64,000 nt of DNA from Alkalibacter rhizosphaerae (GCF_017352215.1 NZ_CP071444.1:1364001-1428000); one strand, 5' to 3'; positions 20,166 through 30,532 are shown, numbered from the stretch's first letter. The notes: generated by a model from the letters alone, not told the origin. Numbers and translations are program-made.

Positions 20166-20960
20166 GATAAGAATGCGTACTTCCAATCCATCGTCTTTTT
20201 CAATTTCATCATATGTTGCTTCCACGCCGGTTTTCAGTATTTCGGTGTAGGCCTGCTTCAAGGTATTTGTATAAATGCGAAGGTTGATCCTGCTTTTGAT
20301 CTTTGCCCTGCTGGCGGGAGTCACTTTTCCGTCCTTGTCTCCCTGTAGGATACCATCCCGAATGTGTTCCACAAGTTCTTCCGTCTTTTTTACATTCAAG
20401 TCTCGCTGAACGACTTTCTTCAACGCTTCCAGCTGCAGTTCTTCGTCGGGGATCTTCAACAGGGCCCTCCCATGTCTTTCCGTCAGTTTCTCCTGCAACA
20501 ACACGTCCCGAACTGGTTTGGACAGCTTCAAGATCCTCATTTTGTTGGCAATGGTGGACTGGCTTTTCCCCACCTTTTTCGCGATTTGTTCCTGGGTCAG
20601 ATCATGGATCTGCATCAATTGGAAATAGCTTTCCGCTTCTTCCACAAAATCCAGATTCTCCCGCTGGATGTTTTCAATAAGAGCGATCATGGCAGAGTCT
20701 GAATCCGCAATGTCGCTGACGATGGCGGCGATCTGGGTCAGGCCTGCCAATTTTGCAGCCCGGTACCTTCTTTCTCCGGCAATCAATTCATACCGATTTT
20801 CGCTCAACTGCCGCACGGTTATGGGTTGGAGCACTCCATAGCTTTCGATGGATCGAGCCAACTCCCGTAAAGAGGTTTCCGAAAATTTCGTTCTTGGCTG
20901 ATATGGGTTTGGTCCGATGTTTTCCAGTGGTATATAGACGATCTTCATTTCTTTCTTCAT
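20151..20960 (-). CDS. noc: Second ParB-family protein, Noc-like nucleoid occlusion factor
   Basis: 269 residues with the ParB architecture: PNPYQPRTKF, GERRYRAAKLAGL, ENIQRENLDFVEEA, and helix-turn-helix LTQEQIAKKVGKSQSTIANKMRIL. Its C-terminus has no ParB-like end and its HTH differs from that of the parB product (SQSTIANKMR against SRTAIANTLR). In Bacillota the ParB paralogue upstream of soj-spo0J next to rsmG is Noc, which binds NBS sites and blocks division over the nucleoid. The N-terminus lacks the amphipathic helix segment typical of Bacillus Noc; MKKEMKIVYIPLENI starts almost directly in the ParB domain, so membrane tethering is uncertain. Confidence 0.82.
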   Translation of the reverse strand: MKKEMKIVYIPLENIGPNPYQPRTKFSETSLRELARSIESYGVLQPITVRQLSENRYELIAGERRYRAAKLAGLTQIAAIVSDIADSDSAMIALIENIQRENLDFVEEAESYFQLMQIHDLTQEQIAKKVGKSQSTIANKMRILKLSKPVRDVLLQEKLTERHGRALLKIPDEELQLEALKKVVQRDLNVKKTEELVEHIRDGILQGDKDGKVTPASRAKIKSRINLRIYTNTLKQAYTEILKTGVEATYDEIEKDDGLEVRILIKKNR

Positions 20961-20978
20961 CCTGGTCCCCCTTTTTCT

Positions 20979-21689
20979 TTATAAAGGTTTTTTCCCTGGC
21001 AAGCCTTGTTTTCGGGGATATATTGCCGGTGTGGTCTTGGTTTTCCGGATCACGACGACAAATCGGGTGGCTTCATCTCCCGGTATTTGAACTTCCCTCA
21101 CTTCTTCTAGAACACAATGAAGCTTCTTCATTGCATTTTTTGCCGCTTCCAGTTCCTCCCTGCATTTTGGTCCTTTGGCGGCAACTACCAGTCCCCCTAC
21201 CTTGGCAAAAGGGATGCAGTACTCCAGCAAGGTGTTGAGAGATGCCACCGCTCGGGAAAAAACCAAGTCGAAGGCTTCTCGATATGTTTCTTCATGTCCC
21301 AGGTCCTCCGCTCTGCCATGGATCGTTGACACCTGATCCAGCTCCATCTGCTCCGTTGCCTTCTCCAGGAATTTCAATTTTTTCAACGTGGAATCCAAAA
21401 GGACTAGGTCCCAATCCGGATGGACGATTTTAAGAGGAATTCCGGGAAAACCCCCTCCTGTTCCCAGATCCAGGACTTTTTGGGAAGATGCTTCTCCCGG
21501 CCACATGGAAATGGAGTCCAGCAAGTGTTTTTGGATAAATTCTTCCGGCTGGGTAATGGCCGTCAAGTTCATTACTTTGTTTTCTTCCAAAACCAGGTCC
21601 ATGTAATCCATCAGTTGTCGGACTTGCTCTTGGGAAACTTCCACGCCGACATTTTTAAGGCCTTCCTTCAACAGCTGATCTTCATTCAT
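20979..21689 (-). CDS. rsmG: 16S rRNA (guanine527-N7)-methyltransferase RsmG
   Basis: Methylates G527 of 16S rRNA. 236 residues: [19 protein letters not shown] at the N-terminus, SAM-binding [17 protein letters not shown] near residue 70, FSRAVASL and a basic tail. Starts eight bases inside the mnmG 3' end. Standard order mnmE-mnmG-rsmG-noc. Confidence 0.96.
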   Translation of the reverse strand: MNEDQLLKEGLKNVGVEVSQEQVRQLMDYMDLVLEENKVMNLTAITQPEEFIQKHLLDSISMWPGEASSQKVLDLGTGGGFPGIPLKIVHPDWDLVLLDSTLKKLKFLEKATEQMELDQVSTIHGRAEDLGHEETYREAFDLVFSRAVASLNTLLEYCIPFAKVGGLVVAAKGPKCREELEAAKNAMKKLHCVLEEVREVQIPGDEATRFVVVIRKTKTTPAIYPRKQGLPGKKPL

Positions 21690-23571
21690 CGGTTTTCTCC
21701 CTTCGGCGAAAATTTTCCATGTGTACCAGCAACACCGAAATGTCTGCAGGCGATACGCCGGAAATGCGGGAAGCGTGACCGACGGAAATGGGTCGGATCT
21801 TGGAAAGCTTTTGCCTTGCTTCTGTTCTCAAGCCGCTTATTTTTTCATAATCCAAATTTTCCGGAATTTTTCGTCGTTCCAATTTTTTGAATTGTTCGAC
21901 CTGGCTCCATTGCTTTTTGATATAGCCTTCGTACTTGATTTGTATTTCCACTTGTTCGATTACATTTATTGGCAATTTCGGGCGATCCGGATCAAATTTT
22001 TCAAGCTCAAAATAGCCCATTTCCGGTCTTTTTAAGAGTTCATAAAGGGTAAACCCCTTTTTCGAAAAAGTACTGTTTTTTCCGGCAAAAAACGCTTCTA
22101 ATTCTTTCGTCGGTTTTACCATTACTTTTTTAACGCGCTCTATTTCATCTTGGACCGCTCTTTCCTTTATTTGGAATTTCTGATACCGCTCTTCTCCGAT
22201 CAGACCAATGTCATATCCAATTTTTGTCAATCTCAGGTCTGCATTGTCCTGTCGCAGAATCAAACGATATTCCGCTCGGGAGGTCATCATCCGATATGGT
22301 TCCAGCGTTCCTTTGGTGACGATATCGTCGATAAGAACTCCTATATATGCCTGGGACCGGTCAAGAATCAAAGGAACCGTCCCTTCGAGTTTTTTAACGG
22401 CATTGATCCCTGCGATCAGCCCTTGGGCCGCTGCTTCTTCGTAGCCGCTGGTTCCGTTGATTTGCCCGGCAAAAAACAAGTGATCCACAGATTTGAATTC
22501 CAAGGAGGGTTTCAACTGGACCGGATCGATGTTGTCGTATTCGATGGCATAAGCCAATCGCATGATCTCCACATTTTCCATGCCTTCTACCGTTCTCAAC
22601 ATTTTCAGCTGCACTTCTTCCGGTAGACTGGAGCTCATTCCCTGAACATACATTTCGTAAGTGTCCCTGCCCTCCGGCTCGATAAAGATCTGGTGCTTCG
22701 GCTTGTCTGAAAAACGGACCACCTTGTCTTCGATGGACGGGCAATATCTAGGTCCCACGCCCTCGATGTCTCCGCTGAACAAGGGGGATCGGTGAAGGTT
22801 GTCCCGTATCACCTGATGGGTCTTTTCATTGGTGTAAGTCAAGTAACAGGGCAACTGGTCGATGTCGATCTTCTCCGTCTCAAAGGAAAAGGGTACGATC
22901 TGGGGATCTCCTTCCTGTATGGTCATTTTGGAAAAATCAACGCTTCGCTTGTCCACCCTGGCCGGTGTTCCCGTTTTGAAGCGGAGCAAACGGACCCCCA
23001 GCTCCCTAAGGGAACCCGACAGTTCGTTGGCACCGAACAGACCATTGGGCCCGCCATCGTAGCTGGTATCCCCAATGACGATCCTTGCCTTCAGATAGGT
23101 GCCGGTGGCCAGGATCACCGCTTTTGCCTGAAAGACGGCACCGGTCTTCACCACAACACCTGTGGCTTTTCCGTTTTCCACCAGCAATTCCGTTACTTCA
23201 TACTGTTTCAGATGAAGATTTTCCTGCTTTTCCAGGGTCTGCTTCATTTCCTTCTGGTATTGAAGCTTGTCCGCCTGGGCCCGCAAAGAGTGGACTGCCG
23301 GTCCTTTGGCCGTATTCAACATCTTGCATTGGATCATGCTTTTATCGATGTTTTTGCCCATCTCTCCCCCCAGGGCGTCCAATTCCCGCACCAGGTGGCC
23401 TTTTCCAGTCCCCCCGATGTTGGGGTTGCAGGGCATCAGGGCGATGGAATCCAAATTCATGGTCACCAGCAGGGTTTTTTTCCCCAATCGGGCTCCCGCC
23501 AGAGCACTTTCGCAGCCGGCATGGCCTGCACCTACCACGATGATGTCATATTCTCCTGCTATATATGTCAT
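21682..23571 (-). CDS. mnmG: tRNA uridine-5-carboxymethylaminomethyl modification enzyme MnmG (GidA)
   Basis: FAD enzyme that with MnmE modifies U34 of tRNAs. 629 residues from ATG 23571: Rossmann motif [20 protein letters not shown], then [20 protein letters not shown], the FAD loop and [12 protein letters not shown], and the C-terminal helical domain binding MnmE ([17 protein letters not shown]). The start was placed seven bases after the mnmE stop, with AGGTG upstream; 33 upstream codons are out-of-frame mnmE. Overlaps rsmG. Confidence 0.96.
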   Translation of the reverse strand: MTYIAGEYDIIVVGAGHAGCESALAGARLGKKTLLVTMNLDSIALMPCNPNIGGTGKGHLVRELDALGGEMGKNIDKSMIQCKMLNTAKGPAVHSLRAQADKLQYQKEMKQTLEKQENLHLKQYEVTELLVENGKATGVVVKTGAVFQAKAVILATGTYLKARIVIGDTSYDGGPNGLFGANELSGSLRELGVRLLRFKTGTPARVDKRSVDFSKMTIQEGDPQIVPFSFETEKIDIDQLPCYLTYTNEKTHQVIRDNLHRSPLFSGDIEGVGPRYCPSIEDKVVRFSDKPKHQIFIEPEGRDTYEMYVQGMSSSLPEEVQLKMLRTVEGMENVEIMRLAYAIEYDNIDPVQLKPSLEFKSVDHLFFAGQINGTSGYEEAAAQGLIAGINAVKKLEGTVPLILDRSQAYIGVLIDDIVTKGTLEPYRMMTSRAEYRLILRQDNADLRLTKIGYDIGLIGEERYQKFQIKERAVQDEIERVKKVMVKPTKELEAFFAGKNSTFSKKGFTLYELLKRPEMGYFELEKFDPDRPKLPINVIEQVEIQIKYEGYIKKQWSQVEQFKKLERRKIPENLDYEKISGLRTEARQKLSKIRPISVGHASRISGVSPADISVLLVHMENFRRREKTDE

Positions 23572-23578
23572 TTCACAC

Positions 23579-24961
23579 CTACTTTCCAATACAAAACTTG
23601 CCGAAAATTTCATCCAGGAGTGCTTCTCCCACCGTTTCTCCGGTGATCTTCCCAAGGCTTTCCCAGGCATTTTTCATGTCTACGGACAGCATTTCCACCG
23701 GGATCCCCCTCTTCAATCCTTCCAATCCCTCTTTCAAGGCCTTGGAAGCTTCCTTGAGCAACTGAATATGGCGAATATTGGAAACCATGTCATAGGATTC
23801 TCCATCCATGGACGCATCGGAGATGGTCTCGTAGATCCTCTCCCGCAGTTTGTCGATCCCCTTTTGTTCCAGGATCGAAATTTCCGCTACTTCCATGTGG
23901 GTCTTCTTTTCTACATCTTTTTGAAACAACACCTGGTTTTTTTCCACCTTGTTGATGATGGCCAGGCCTTTTTTATCCTTGGCCAATTCCAAAAGGGCCT
24001 TGTCGTCTTCTTCCAGGTTCCGTTGCCCGTCCAAAAGCAGCAAGACAAAATCACTTTCATTCAAAATTTCCTTTGTTTTGGTGATCCCGATCTTTTCGAT
24101 GATGTTTTCCGTTTCCCGGATCCCCGCTGTATCGATGATCTTTAGTGGGATCCCTCGAATGCTGATGAATTCCTCAATGGAATCCCTGGTGGTTCCTTCG
24201 ATCTCCGTAACGATGGCCCTCTCCTCCCCCAACAGGGTATTCAAGAGGGAGGATTTTCCCACATTGGGTCTTCCCACAATGGCTGTTTTGATCCCTTCCC
24301 GGATGATCTTTCCACTTTTGGAAGAATCGATGAGGCCATCCACCGCCTTTTTGGCTTCCTGGATCCGGCTTTCCATGACCTCCTGGGTCAGTTCTTCGAT
24401 GTCGTACTCGGGATAATCGATCCCCGCTTCAATATAGGCAAGGATCTCCACCAAAACATGTCGAATTTCCCGAATTTTTTTGGAGAGATTTCCTTCCAGT
24501 TGCTTCACCGACATCTTCAAGCTTTTATCCGTCTTTGCATTGATGACATCGATGACGGCTTCCGCCTGGGACAGGTCCAAACGTCCATTCAAAAACGCTC
24601 TCTTGGTGAACTCTCCCGGTTCCGCCAGCCGCGCTCCCTTCTCCGTCAGGATCTCCAGGATCTTGCGCACGGAAACGATGCCCCCGTGGCAGTTTATTTC
24701 CACGATGTCTTCTTTCGTATATGTGTGGGGCGCTTTCATGACGCTGACCAGTACTTCGTCCACAATGGATCCCTCCTGGTCCACGATGTGGCCGTAGACC
24801 ATGGAGCGATTGGGATGATTCATTACGCTTTTTCCGGATTTTGCCTGAAATATCTCGTCAATGATGGACAGGGACATGGTCCCGCTCATTCGTACAATGC
24901 CAATGCCTGAAAACCCTACGGGAGTGGATATGGCTGCAATGGTATCTTCCAAGTAATTCAC
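23579..24961 (-). CDS. mnmE: tRNA modification GTPase MnmE (TrmE)
   Basis: 460 residues: tetrahydrofolate-binding N-domain ([22 protein letters not shown]), helical domain, G domain inserted near residue 220 with [21 protein letters not shown] and DTAGIRE, and the C-terminal CIGK catalytic motif. It forms the hetero-complex with MnmG encoded next door. Separated from khpB by a hairpin. Confidence 0.97.
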   Translation of the reverse strand: MNYLEDTIAAISTPVGFSGIGIVRMSGTMSLSIIDEIFQAKSGKSVMNHPNRSMVYGHIVDQEGSIVDEVLVSVMKAPHTYTKEDIVEINCHGGIVSVRKILEILTEKGARLAEPGEFTKRAFLNGRLDLSQAEAVIDVINAKTDKSLKMSVKQLEGNLSKKIREIRHVLVEILAYIEAGIDYPEYDIEELTQEVMESRIQEAKKAVDGLIDSSKSGKIIREGIKTAIVGRPNVGKSSLLNTLLGEERAIVTEIEGTTRDSIEEFISIRGIPLKIIDTAGIRETENIIEKIGITKTKEILNESDFVLLLLDGQRNLEEDDKALLELAKDKKGLAIINKVEKNQVLFQKDVEKKTHMEVAEISILEQKGIDKLRERIYETISDASMDGESYDMVSNIRHIQLLKEASKALKEGLEGLKRGIPVEMLSVDMKNAWESLGKITGETVGEALLDEIFGKFCIGK

Positions 24962-24984
24962 TTCTTCACCTTCCTACATATCAT

Positions 24985-25012
24985 GAAAGACCAGCCTTTT
25001 AGCTGGTCTTCT
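24985..25012 (-). terminator. Hairpin at the khpB stop codon
   Basis: On the minus strand AAGACCAGC-TAAAAG-GCTGGTCTT encloses the stop codon. Only TTT follows the stem, so it may be a weak terminator or an mRNA-stabilising structure. Confidence 0.5.
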
Positions 25013-25766
25013 TTAAATCGATCACTACTTTTCTAAAAGGTTCTTCACCTTCGCTGTATGTGTATATTCTTTTATGATTCTGCAAAGTTGCGTGGATGAT
25101 CCGTCGTTCATATGGATTCATCGGTTCCAAAACTACTTTCTTGCGGGTTCGCTCCACTTTTTTTGCCAGCTTGTGGGCCAGGTCTTTCAACGTGGCTTCC
25201 CGCTTTTCCCGATAGTTTTCCGTATCGATGACGACTCGGACGTATTCGTCGGTAGCCTTGTTGACGACCAGGCTGGTCAAATACTGAATGGCATCCAAAG
25301 TCTGGCCTCTTCGACCGATCAGGATCCCCATGTCCTCGCCTTCCAGGGTGATGCTCAGATGCCGTTGATCCAAGACAGTAGTGCAAGTGGCAACGATGCC
25401 GAATTTTTCAAAAATATCTCCAAGAAAATGTTCTGCCTTTTCTTCAATGGTACCCGGCGTTTCCGGACCTTGACCTTTTGGGAGAACTTTTTCTTCTTTC
25501 ACATCCGCCTTCATATCTTTCACCGGTTTTTCCGGTCCACTCTTCCACTCTTCTTTTGCCGGTACTTTCAAGTCAGCGTCCTTGGCCGTGTCTTCTATCA
25601 TGGAAACTTCCACTTTGGCATTCTTTACGCCAAAAATGCCCATGATCCCTTTGGATGGCATCTCCAGGATCTTCTTGTTTACCTGATCATTGGTGGCCTG
25701 CAGCTCTTTTAGTGCTTTTTCTATGGCTTCTTCAACGGTTCTTCCTTCGGATACTACCTTTTTCAT
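24999..25766 (-). CDS. khpB: RNA-binding protein KhpB (Jag/EloR)
   Basis: 255 residues: Jag N-terminal domain (VVSEGRTVEEAIEKALKEL), a Lys/Glu/Pro-rich linker (about 75-115), a KH domain with GRRGQTLDAIQYLTSLV, and an R3H domain with REATLKDLAHKLAKKV and PMNPYERRIIH. KhpB with KhpA binds RNA and affects cell elongation. Start ATG 25766 lies one base after the yidC stop; 19 upstream codons are out-of-frame yidC. Confidence 0.93.
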   Translation of the reverse strand: MKKVVSEGRTVEEAIEKALKELQATNDQVNKKILEMPSKGIMGIFGVKNAKVEVSMIEDTAKDADLKVPAKEEWKSGPEKPVKDMKADVKEEKVLPKGQGPETPGTIEEKAEHFLGDIFEKFGIVATCTTVLDQRHLSITLEGEDMGILIGRRGQTLDAIQYLTSLVVNKATDEYVRVVIDTENYREKREATLKDLAHKLAKKVERTRKKVVLEPMNPYERRIIHATLQNHKRIYTYSEGEEPFRKVVIDLKKTS

Positions 25767-25767
25767 C

Positions 25768-26442
25768 CTACTGATCCCCCTTTTTGATACCGACGCCTTT
25801 CTGCATGATAAGCTGTTGAACATAAGTCAGTATGTTTTGGATCACCCAGTACAAACCCAAACCGGACGGCAATGTCCAGGATACGAATCCGATCATCAGT
25901 GGAGAAATGATCTTCATGGATTGGGTCATGGTCTGTGCCTGGCTGTTTCCTCCCGAAGATGTCTTTCCAAGATTGGACATGCTGACATAGGTCGTCACTG
26001 CCGCCAACACCGGAATGATATGGATGGGATCGGCAATGCTCAGATCCGACAACCAAAGAAAGGATTTATCGATGGTTGCAAAAACTTCCGGCGTGAACAC
26101 GTATTTTGCCGGTTCCCGCATGACCCCGAACAATCCGATGATGATGGGAAACTGGATCAGCATGGGCAGACATCCTCCCATGGGATTGTAATTGTGCTTC
26201 TGGTATAATTTCATGGTCTCGTCATTCAATTTTTGTTTGTCGTTGGCGTATTTCTTTTGAATCGCCTGCAGCTCCGGCTGGATGCGGTTCATTTCTTGCA
26301 TGGATTTGTTCTGCTTGATGGTCACAGGCAACAACATCAGCTTTGCAAAGATGGAAAAAACGACAATGGCAATACCATAATCTTGCACGATCGTATATAT
26401 GGTATGCAAAATAGTACCAAACAAGGTGTATAAAATTGACAT
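25768..26442 (-). CDS. yidC: Membrane protein insertase YidC/Oxa1
   Basis: 224 residues with five membrane segments. IVVFSIFAKLMLLPVTIKQNKSMQEM holds the charged cytoplasmic loop start, NPMGGCLPMLIQFPIIIGL and LPSGLGLYWVIQNILTYVQQ match the Oxa1 core. No lipobox is seen at the N-terminus (MSILYTLFGTILHTIY), so this is not a lipoprotein like Bacillus SpoIIIJ. Lies between yidD and khpB. Confidence 0.95.
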   Translation of the reverse strand: MSILYTLFGTILHTIYTIVQDYGIAIVVFSIFAKLMLLPVTIKQNKSMQEMNRIQPELQAIQKKYANDKQKLNDETMKLYQKHNYNPMGGCLPMLIQFPIIIGLFGVMREPAKYVFTPEVFATIDKSFLWLSDLSIADPIHIIPVLAAVTTYVSMSNLGKTSSGGNSQAQTMTQSMKIISPLMIGFVSWTLPSGLGLYWVIQNILTYVQQLIMQKGVGIKKGDQ

Positions 26443-26493
26443 TTTCTTCCTCCCGGAATTTAATTATTGTCTTTATTTGTAATATAGCAACGC

Positions 26494-26703
26494 CTATTTT
26501 AGGGGATCGTGACCACCTGGATGAAAGGGATGACATTTGCCGACCCGCTTACCACAAAGGTAAAGCCCCTTCACGGCCCCATATTTTTCGACAGCCTCGG
26601 CACAATACTGGGAACAGGTGGGATAAAACCGACATGTCCTCGGAAAAAGCGGCGATATGGCTTTCTGGTAAAATCGTATCATTAAAATCAATATTTTTTT
26701 CAT
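26494..26703 (-). CDS. yidD: Membrane protein insertion efficiency factor YidD
   Basis: 69 residues, with the family signature [25 protein letters not shown] and [18 protein letters not shown] short amphipathic N-terminus. It lies in the conserved string rpmH-rnpA-yidD-yidC and is thought to help YidC-mediated insertion. Confidence 0.95.
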   Translation of the reverse strand: MKKILILMIRFYQKAISPLFPRTCRFYPTCSQYCAEAVEKYGAVKGLYLCGKRVGKCHPFHPGGHDPLK

Positions 26704-26729
26704 TTTAACCTACAAATCTGTAATCCATC

Positions 26730-27050
26730 TTAACGGATCTTTCTCAACAAGTGCTTAACAGAACCTTCAATAGTATGGTAATCCAAATTTTCACAACCCT
26801 TTCGGGCGATGAAAACCAGATCCAGCCCCTTTTCCCTTTGCAAGGGATTCAGACGGTATGATTCCTTGATCCAGCGACGGACCCGATTTCTCGTTACGCT
26901 GTTTCCGATTTTTTTGCTGACGGTTATTCCCAATCGATGGTGATCCGATCCGTTTTCCAGATAATAAAGGACCAGGTTGCGGTTGGCTGTGGATGCACCC
27001 TTCCCGTATATGACCCGAAACCGTCGATTATTGAAAGAATTTGGTTTCAT
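26730..27050 (-). CDS. rnpA: Ribonuclease P protein component
   Basis: 106 residues, a little shorter than many homologues. Contains the RNR motif NSVTRNRVRRWIKESYRL and DLVFIARKGCENLDY. The N-terminus MKPNSFNNRRFRVIYGKG is reduced relative to the usual KNREF start. It binds the RNase P RNA for tRNA 5' maturation. Follows rpmH after a partial terminator. Confidence 0.94.
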   Translation of the reverse strand: MKPNSFNNRRFRVIYGKGASTANRNLVLYYLENGSDHHRLGITVSKKIGNSVTRNRVRRWIKESYRLNPLQREKGLDLVFIARKGCENLDYHTIEGSVKHLLRKIR

Positions 27051-27079
27051 CTTCCTGCCGGCCTTTCTCCCATATTTAG

Positions 27080-27104
27080 AAAAAGGCCACTCAAACGCGG
27101 CCTT
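27080..27104 (-). terminator. Hairpin between rpmH and rnpA
   Basis: On the minus strand AAGGCC-GCGTTTGAGT-GGCCTT followed by T-rich sequence, starting at the rpmH stop. A weak terminator here would let more L34 than RNase P protein be made. Confidence 0.6.
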
Positions 27105-27237
27105 AAGCGGATAAACGCTTTCTTCCTTTTCTTCTTCTGCTGCTCAATACTTTTCTACCGGAAGCAGTTTTCATACGTTGTCTAAAACCGTGGACTTTCG
27201 ATCTTTGTCTTACTTTAGGTTGATAAGTCATCTTCAT
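27103..27237 (-). CDS. rpmH: 50S ribosomal protein L34
   Basis: 44 residues, read directly from the minus strand: [20 protein letters not shown] at the start and [11 protein letters not shown] at the end, the L34 signature. GGAGGTG lies six bases before ATG 27237. It is the first leftward gene from the origin; a -35-like TTGTGG lies near plus 27290. Confidence 0.97.
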   Translation of the reverse strand: MKMTYQPKVRQRSKVHGFRQRMKTASGRKVLSSRRRKGRKRLSA

Positions 27238-27647
27238 TACCAACACCTCCCAACACCTATAATTTATATAAAACCATACTTTTCCACAATGGATTCACCA
27301 TAGAATTATATATCCATTCCCCTGCGCTGTCAAGGGCAATCCTTCATTCAGCCCCAATATTCCGTCCTGCAATATAATTGTTGATAAACTCCTTCTTTTT
27401 CTGCTATTATATAAACAGGTGTTGATAACTTCAAGGGATTTTTGTGCACATATCCACATTCTATTGATAAAATGTGGATATAACAAGTTTTTTTGTGCAT
27501 AACTCCAAATAAATCGCGATAATTCAACATTCGACCTGTACATAATAATTATCAACATCTGTTCATGAAATGGATGTTGTTCTTTGTTTAAACCCTTTAT
27601 CGACAAGTTATGCACAGTACATTTCCATCTGGAAGGAGCAATATGTA
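27238..27647. other. oriC, upstream part: DnaA boxes between rpmH and dnaA
   Basis: This 410-base AT-rich gap holds no gene. Boxes at most one or two bases from TTATCCACA are at 27379-27387 (TGTTGATAA), 27420-27428 (TGTTGATAA), 27450-27458 (ATATCCACA), 27473-27481 (TGTGGATAT), 27494-27502 (TGTGCATAA), 27549-27557 (TTATCAACA) and 27608-27616 (TTATGCACA); a weaker TTTTCCACA is at 27280. None is a perfect consensus. It also carries the divergent promoters of rpmH and dnaA, not assigned precisely. Confidence 0.85.
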
Positions 27648-29006
27648 ATGGACAGCAATCTGCAGCACTTATGGAATCAAACGTTGGAGATCATCGAGGA
27701 GGAACTGACTCAAGTCAGTTTTGAAACCTGGCTCAAGCGGATCGAACCCATATCCCACAACAACAACACCATCGTACTGGGCGTGGAAAATGATTTTACA
27801 AAAGGGATCCTGGAGGCCCGATATGCCCTGCTCATCGGCAATGCACTAAAACACGTCACCGGACAAAATGTCATGGTGGAATTCATCATACCTTCTTCTT
27901 CCGGATCTTCCACGGATCACAAACAGGATCCACCCGTCAAAAACAACCAAACTTCTTCTGGCTACCAACTGGAAAACAGCAGCAATTTGAATCCCAAATA
28001 TACCTTTGAAACCTTCGTCATCGGAGAGAGCAACCGCTTCGCCCATGCCGCTTCCGTAGCGGTGGCGGAGGCACCCGCCCAGCGGTACAATCCCATGTTC
28101 ATCTATGGAGGAGTTGGATTGGGCAAAACACATCTGATGCACGCCATCGGCCACTACACCCTGGAACAATGGCCCAACAAGAAAGTCGTTTACGTTTCCT
28201 GTGAAAAGTTCACCAACGACTTCATCGACTCCATTCAAAACAAAAACAACATTTCTTTTCGCAACAAATACCGGAATGTGGATGTCCTGCTCATCGACGA
28301 CATCCAGTTCATAGCTGGAAAGGAAGGGACCCAGGAAGAATTCTTCCATACTTTCAATGCCCTTCACGACGCCAACAAGCAGATCGTCATCTCCAGCGAC
28401 CGTCCTCCTAAAGAGATCCCCACCCTGGAAGAACGATTGCGTTCCCGTTTCGAATGGGGATTGATCACCGACATCCAGGCACCGGACCTGGAAACCAGGA
28501 TCGCCATCCTTAAAAAGAAGGCCAACACGGAGAAGATCGACATCGGAAATGATGTTCTGGTCTTCATCGCCAACAAGATCCAATCCAACATCCGGGAACT
28601 GGAAGGTGCCTTGATCCGGGTGAATGCCTTCTCCAGGCTCACCAACCAGGGGATCGATGTGGATCTTGCCACGGATGCTTTAAAAGACATCATCTCTGCA
28701 AAAAAACCGGAGATCATCACCGTGGACCTTATTAAGGAAGTGACGGCAAAGTACTTCAACATCGAAGTGGATGACTTCAACCTGAAAAAACGAACCAAAT
28801 CCATTGCCTACCCAAGACAGGTGGCCATGTACATCTCCAGGGAAATGACGGAACTGTCTCTTCCCAAGATCGGAGATGAATTTGGAGGTCGGGATCATTC
28901 CACCGTTATTCATGCCATCGACAAGATCGCAAAAGAGATGGAAGAAAACTTCGATTTCAAGAATCTGATCAACCGGATCATGAAAGACATCAAAGGCAAC
29001 GGTTGA
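27648..29006 (+). CDS. dnaA: Chromosomal replication initiator protein DnaA
   Basis: 452 residues from ATG 27648, which follows AAGGAG at nine bases; 26 upstream codons lack a ribosome site. Domain I ([16 protein letters not shown]), a variable linker with Ser/Gln/Asn, the AAA+ domain with Walker [16 protein letters not shown] and Walker [12 protein letters not shown], and domain IV with the DNA-binding signature [18 protein letters not shown]. It sits between the two halves of oriC. Confidence 0.98.
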   Translation: MDSNLQHLWNQTLEIIEEELTQVSFETWLKRIEPISHNNNTIVLGVENDFTKGILEARYALLIGNALKHVTGQNVMVEFIIPSSSGSSTDHKQDPPVKNNQTSSGYQLENSSNLNPKYTFETFVIGESNRFAHAASVAVAEAPAQRYNPMFIYGGVGLGKTHLMHAIGHYTLEQWPNKKVVYVSCEKFTNDFIDSIQNKNNISFRNKYRNVDVLLIDDIQFIAGKEGTQEEFFHTFNALHDANKQIVISSDRPPKEIPTLEERLRSRFEWGLITDIQAPDLETRIAILKKKANTEKIDIGNDVLVFIANKIQSNIRELEGALIRVNAFSRLTNQGIDVDLATDALKDIISAKKPEIITVDLIKEVTAKYFNIEVDDFNLKKRTKSIAYPRQVAMYISREMTELSLPKIGDEFGGRDHSTVIHAIDKIAKEMEENFDFKNLINRIMKDIKGNG

Positions 29007-29182
29007 CCCCTGTGGATAAAAAAGGATAACTTGCCTTGTTTCCCTTGTGGTTATCCACATGTTGTGAACTGCCGTTTTTCTTTCACAGGAACATGATCAG
29101 GTACTTATCCACGTATCCACAGCTCCTACTACTACTATTACTACTTTAAAATATAGATAAATAGAACAGGGGATGAAATTTC
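29007..29182. other. oriC, downstream part: DnaA boxes and unwinding region between dnaA and dnaN
   Basis: Boxes: TGTGGATAA 29011-29019 and TTATCCACA 29051-29059 (both perfect), TTATCCACG 29105-29113 and GTATCCACA 29113-29121 (one mismatch each, sharing one base). The last two are followed by CTC, the DnaA-trio run and the AT-rich TTTAAAATATAGATAAATAG. This is the arrangement of the Bacillus unwinding site: boxes, short GC spacer, trios, AT-rich DNA. Confidence 0.88.
29126..29146 (-). repeat. DnaA-trio repeats
   Basis: Plus strand reads CTA CTA CTA CTA TTA CTA (then CTT), so the complementary strand carries 3'-GAT-5' type trios, the single-strand binding element for the DnaA filament. It starts five bases after the last DnaA box. 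Confidence 0.85.
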
Positions 29183-30289
29183 ATGCAATTTTCAACGACA
29201 AAAAATGACTTGATCCAAGCCGTCAGTACGGTCCAAAAAGCAGTTTCCACCAAATCCACTCTTCCCATCCTGGAAGGCATCCTTTTTGAAGCATCCAACG
29301 AGGCCATCACCTTATTGGGTACGGATATGGAATTGGGGATCAAAACCAGGCTGGAAGGAACCGTTAAAGAAGAGGGCAGCATCGTGCTTTCGGCAAAATT
29401 GATTTCCGAGATCGCCAGAAAACTGCCGGATGGAAACGTCTATTTTGAAAAAAACAACAAAAACGCGGTGAAGATCACCTGCAACCAGTCGAAATTTAAC
29501 GTACAGGGAGAAGCAGGGGAAGATTTTCCCAAAATGCCGGAAGTTCGCGGATCCGAAGCCATCCAGATCCCAAGAGAACTGTTCCGCAGTCTGATCAAGG
29601 AAACCATTTTCTGCGTCGCAAAAAGTGAAAACATACCGGTTCTTACCGGGGAGCTTTTGGAACTGGAAAATGGAGAGATGAAGCTGGTGGCCCTGGATGG
29701 ATACCGTCTCGCTCTTCGTAAAGGAAAAATCAACCAGGGTTTGTCCATTAAGGAGATCATTCCCGAAAGGACCATGATGGAACTGTATCGGCTCTTGTCC
29801 ATGAAGGAAGAGGATCTTTTTGTTTCCACCACCAAAAATCAGGCCTTGTTCACCATTGGGGAGACCAGCATGGTATCCAACCTGCTTCAGGGAGAATACA
29901 TCAACTACAAGCAGATCATACCGGAAAATGCCACCACCAAGGTAAAAGCCAATACCCTGGAATTGCTGGCCAGCTGCGAGCGGGCATCTCTTATGGCCAG
30001 GGACGGAAAAAACAATCTGATCAAAATGCATTTCAACCAGGGAGGCCTGGATATCCAGTCCAATTCGGACATGGGGGACCTGAATGAAAATCTGCCGGTG
30101 GAAATGAATGGAGAACCGCTGAAGATCGCCTTCAACTGCAACTATTTTATCGACGCCCTCAAAGCCATCAGCGAAGAGGAAGTGATGTTGGAGTTTACGA
30201 CGGCTGTCAGTCCCTGCGTGATCCGGCCGGTGGACGGGGATTATTTCATCTACCTGATTTTGCCGGTTCGATACATCGAACACGAGTAA
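29183..30289 (+). CDS. dnaN: DNA polymerase III beta sliding clamp
   Basis: 368 residues: MQFSTTKNDLIQAVSTVQKAVS, TLPILEGILFEAS, VLSAKLISEIARKLPDG and the C-terminal end YFIYLILPVRY (hydrophobic cleft that binds clamp partners). Three clamp subdomains are of normal size. GGGGATG precedes the start. Directly after oriC, as usual. Confidence 0.97.
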   Translation: MQFSTTKNDLIQAVSTVQKAVSTKSTLPILEGILFEASNEAITLLGTDMELGIKTRLEGTVKEEGSIVLSAKLISEIARKLPDGNVYFEKNNKNAVKITCNQSKFNVQGEAGEDFPKMPEVRGSEAIQIPRELFRSLIKETIFCVAKSENIPVLTGELLELENGEMKLVALDGYRLALRKGKINQGLSIKEIIPERTMMELYRLLSMKEEDLFVSTTKNQALFTIGETSMVSNLLQGEYINYKQIIPENATTKVKANTLELLASCERASLMARDGKNNLIKMHFNQGGLDIQSNSDMGDLNENLPVEMNGEPLKIAFNCNYFIDALKAISEEEVMLEFTTAVSPCVIRPVDGDYFIYLILPVRYIEHE

Positions 30290-30303
30290 GGAGTTGAAAA
30301 TCG

Positions 30304-30531
30304 ATGAATGAAGTGATCGTCGCCATTGAAACGGAATACATCAAACTGGATCAATTTTTGAAATTTGCCGGTGTGGCCGACAGCGGATCCTATGCAAAAA
30401 TGATGATCCAACAGGAAGATGTCCTGGTCAACGGACAAGTGTGTCTGCAACGGGGAAAAAAACTCCGACCGGGAGACAGGGTGGAAATATCCGGGTTGGA
30501 TGAGACATTCCTGGTTGCGGCAGAGGAATAA
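30304..30531 (+). CDS. yaaA: S4-domain RNA-binding protein YaaA
   Basis: 75 residues with an S4 fold: IKLDQFLKFAGVADSGSYAKMMIQQEDVLVNGQVCLQRGKKLRPGD in the usual order. YaaA lies between dnaN and recF in most Bacillota and is linked to large-subunit assembly or RNA binding. The stop overlaps the spacer one base before the recF start. Confidence 0.93.
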   Translation: MNEVIVAIETEYIKLDQFLKFAGVADSGSYAKMMIQQEDVLVNGQVCLQRGKKLRPGDRVEISGLDETFLVAAEE

Positions 30532-30532
30532 C

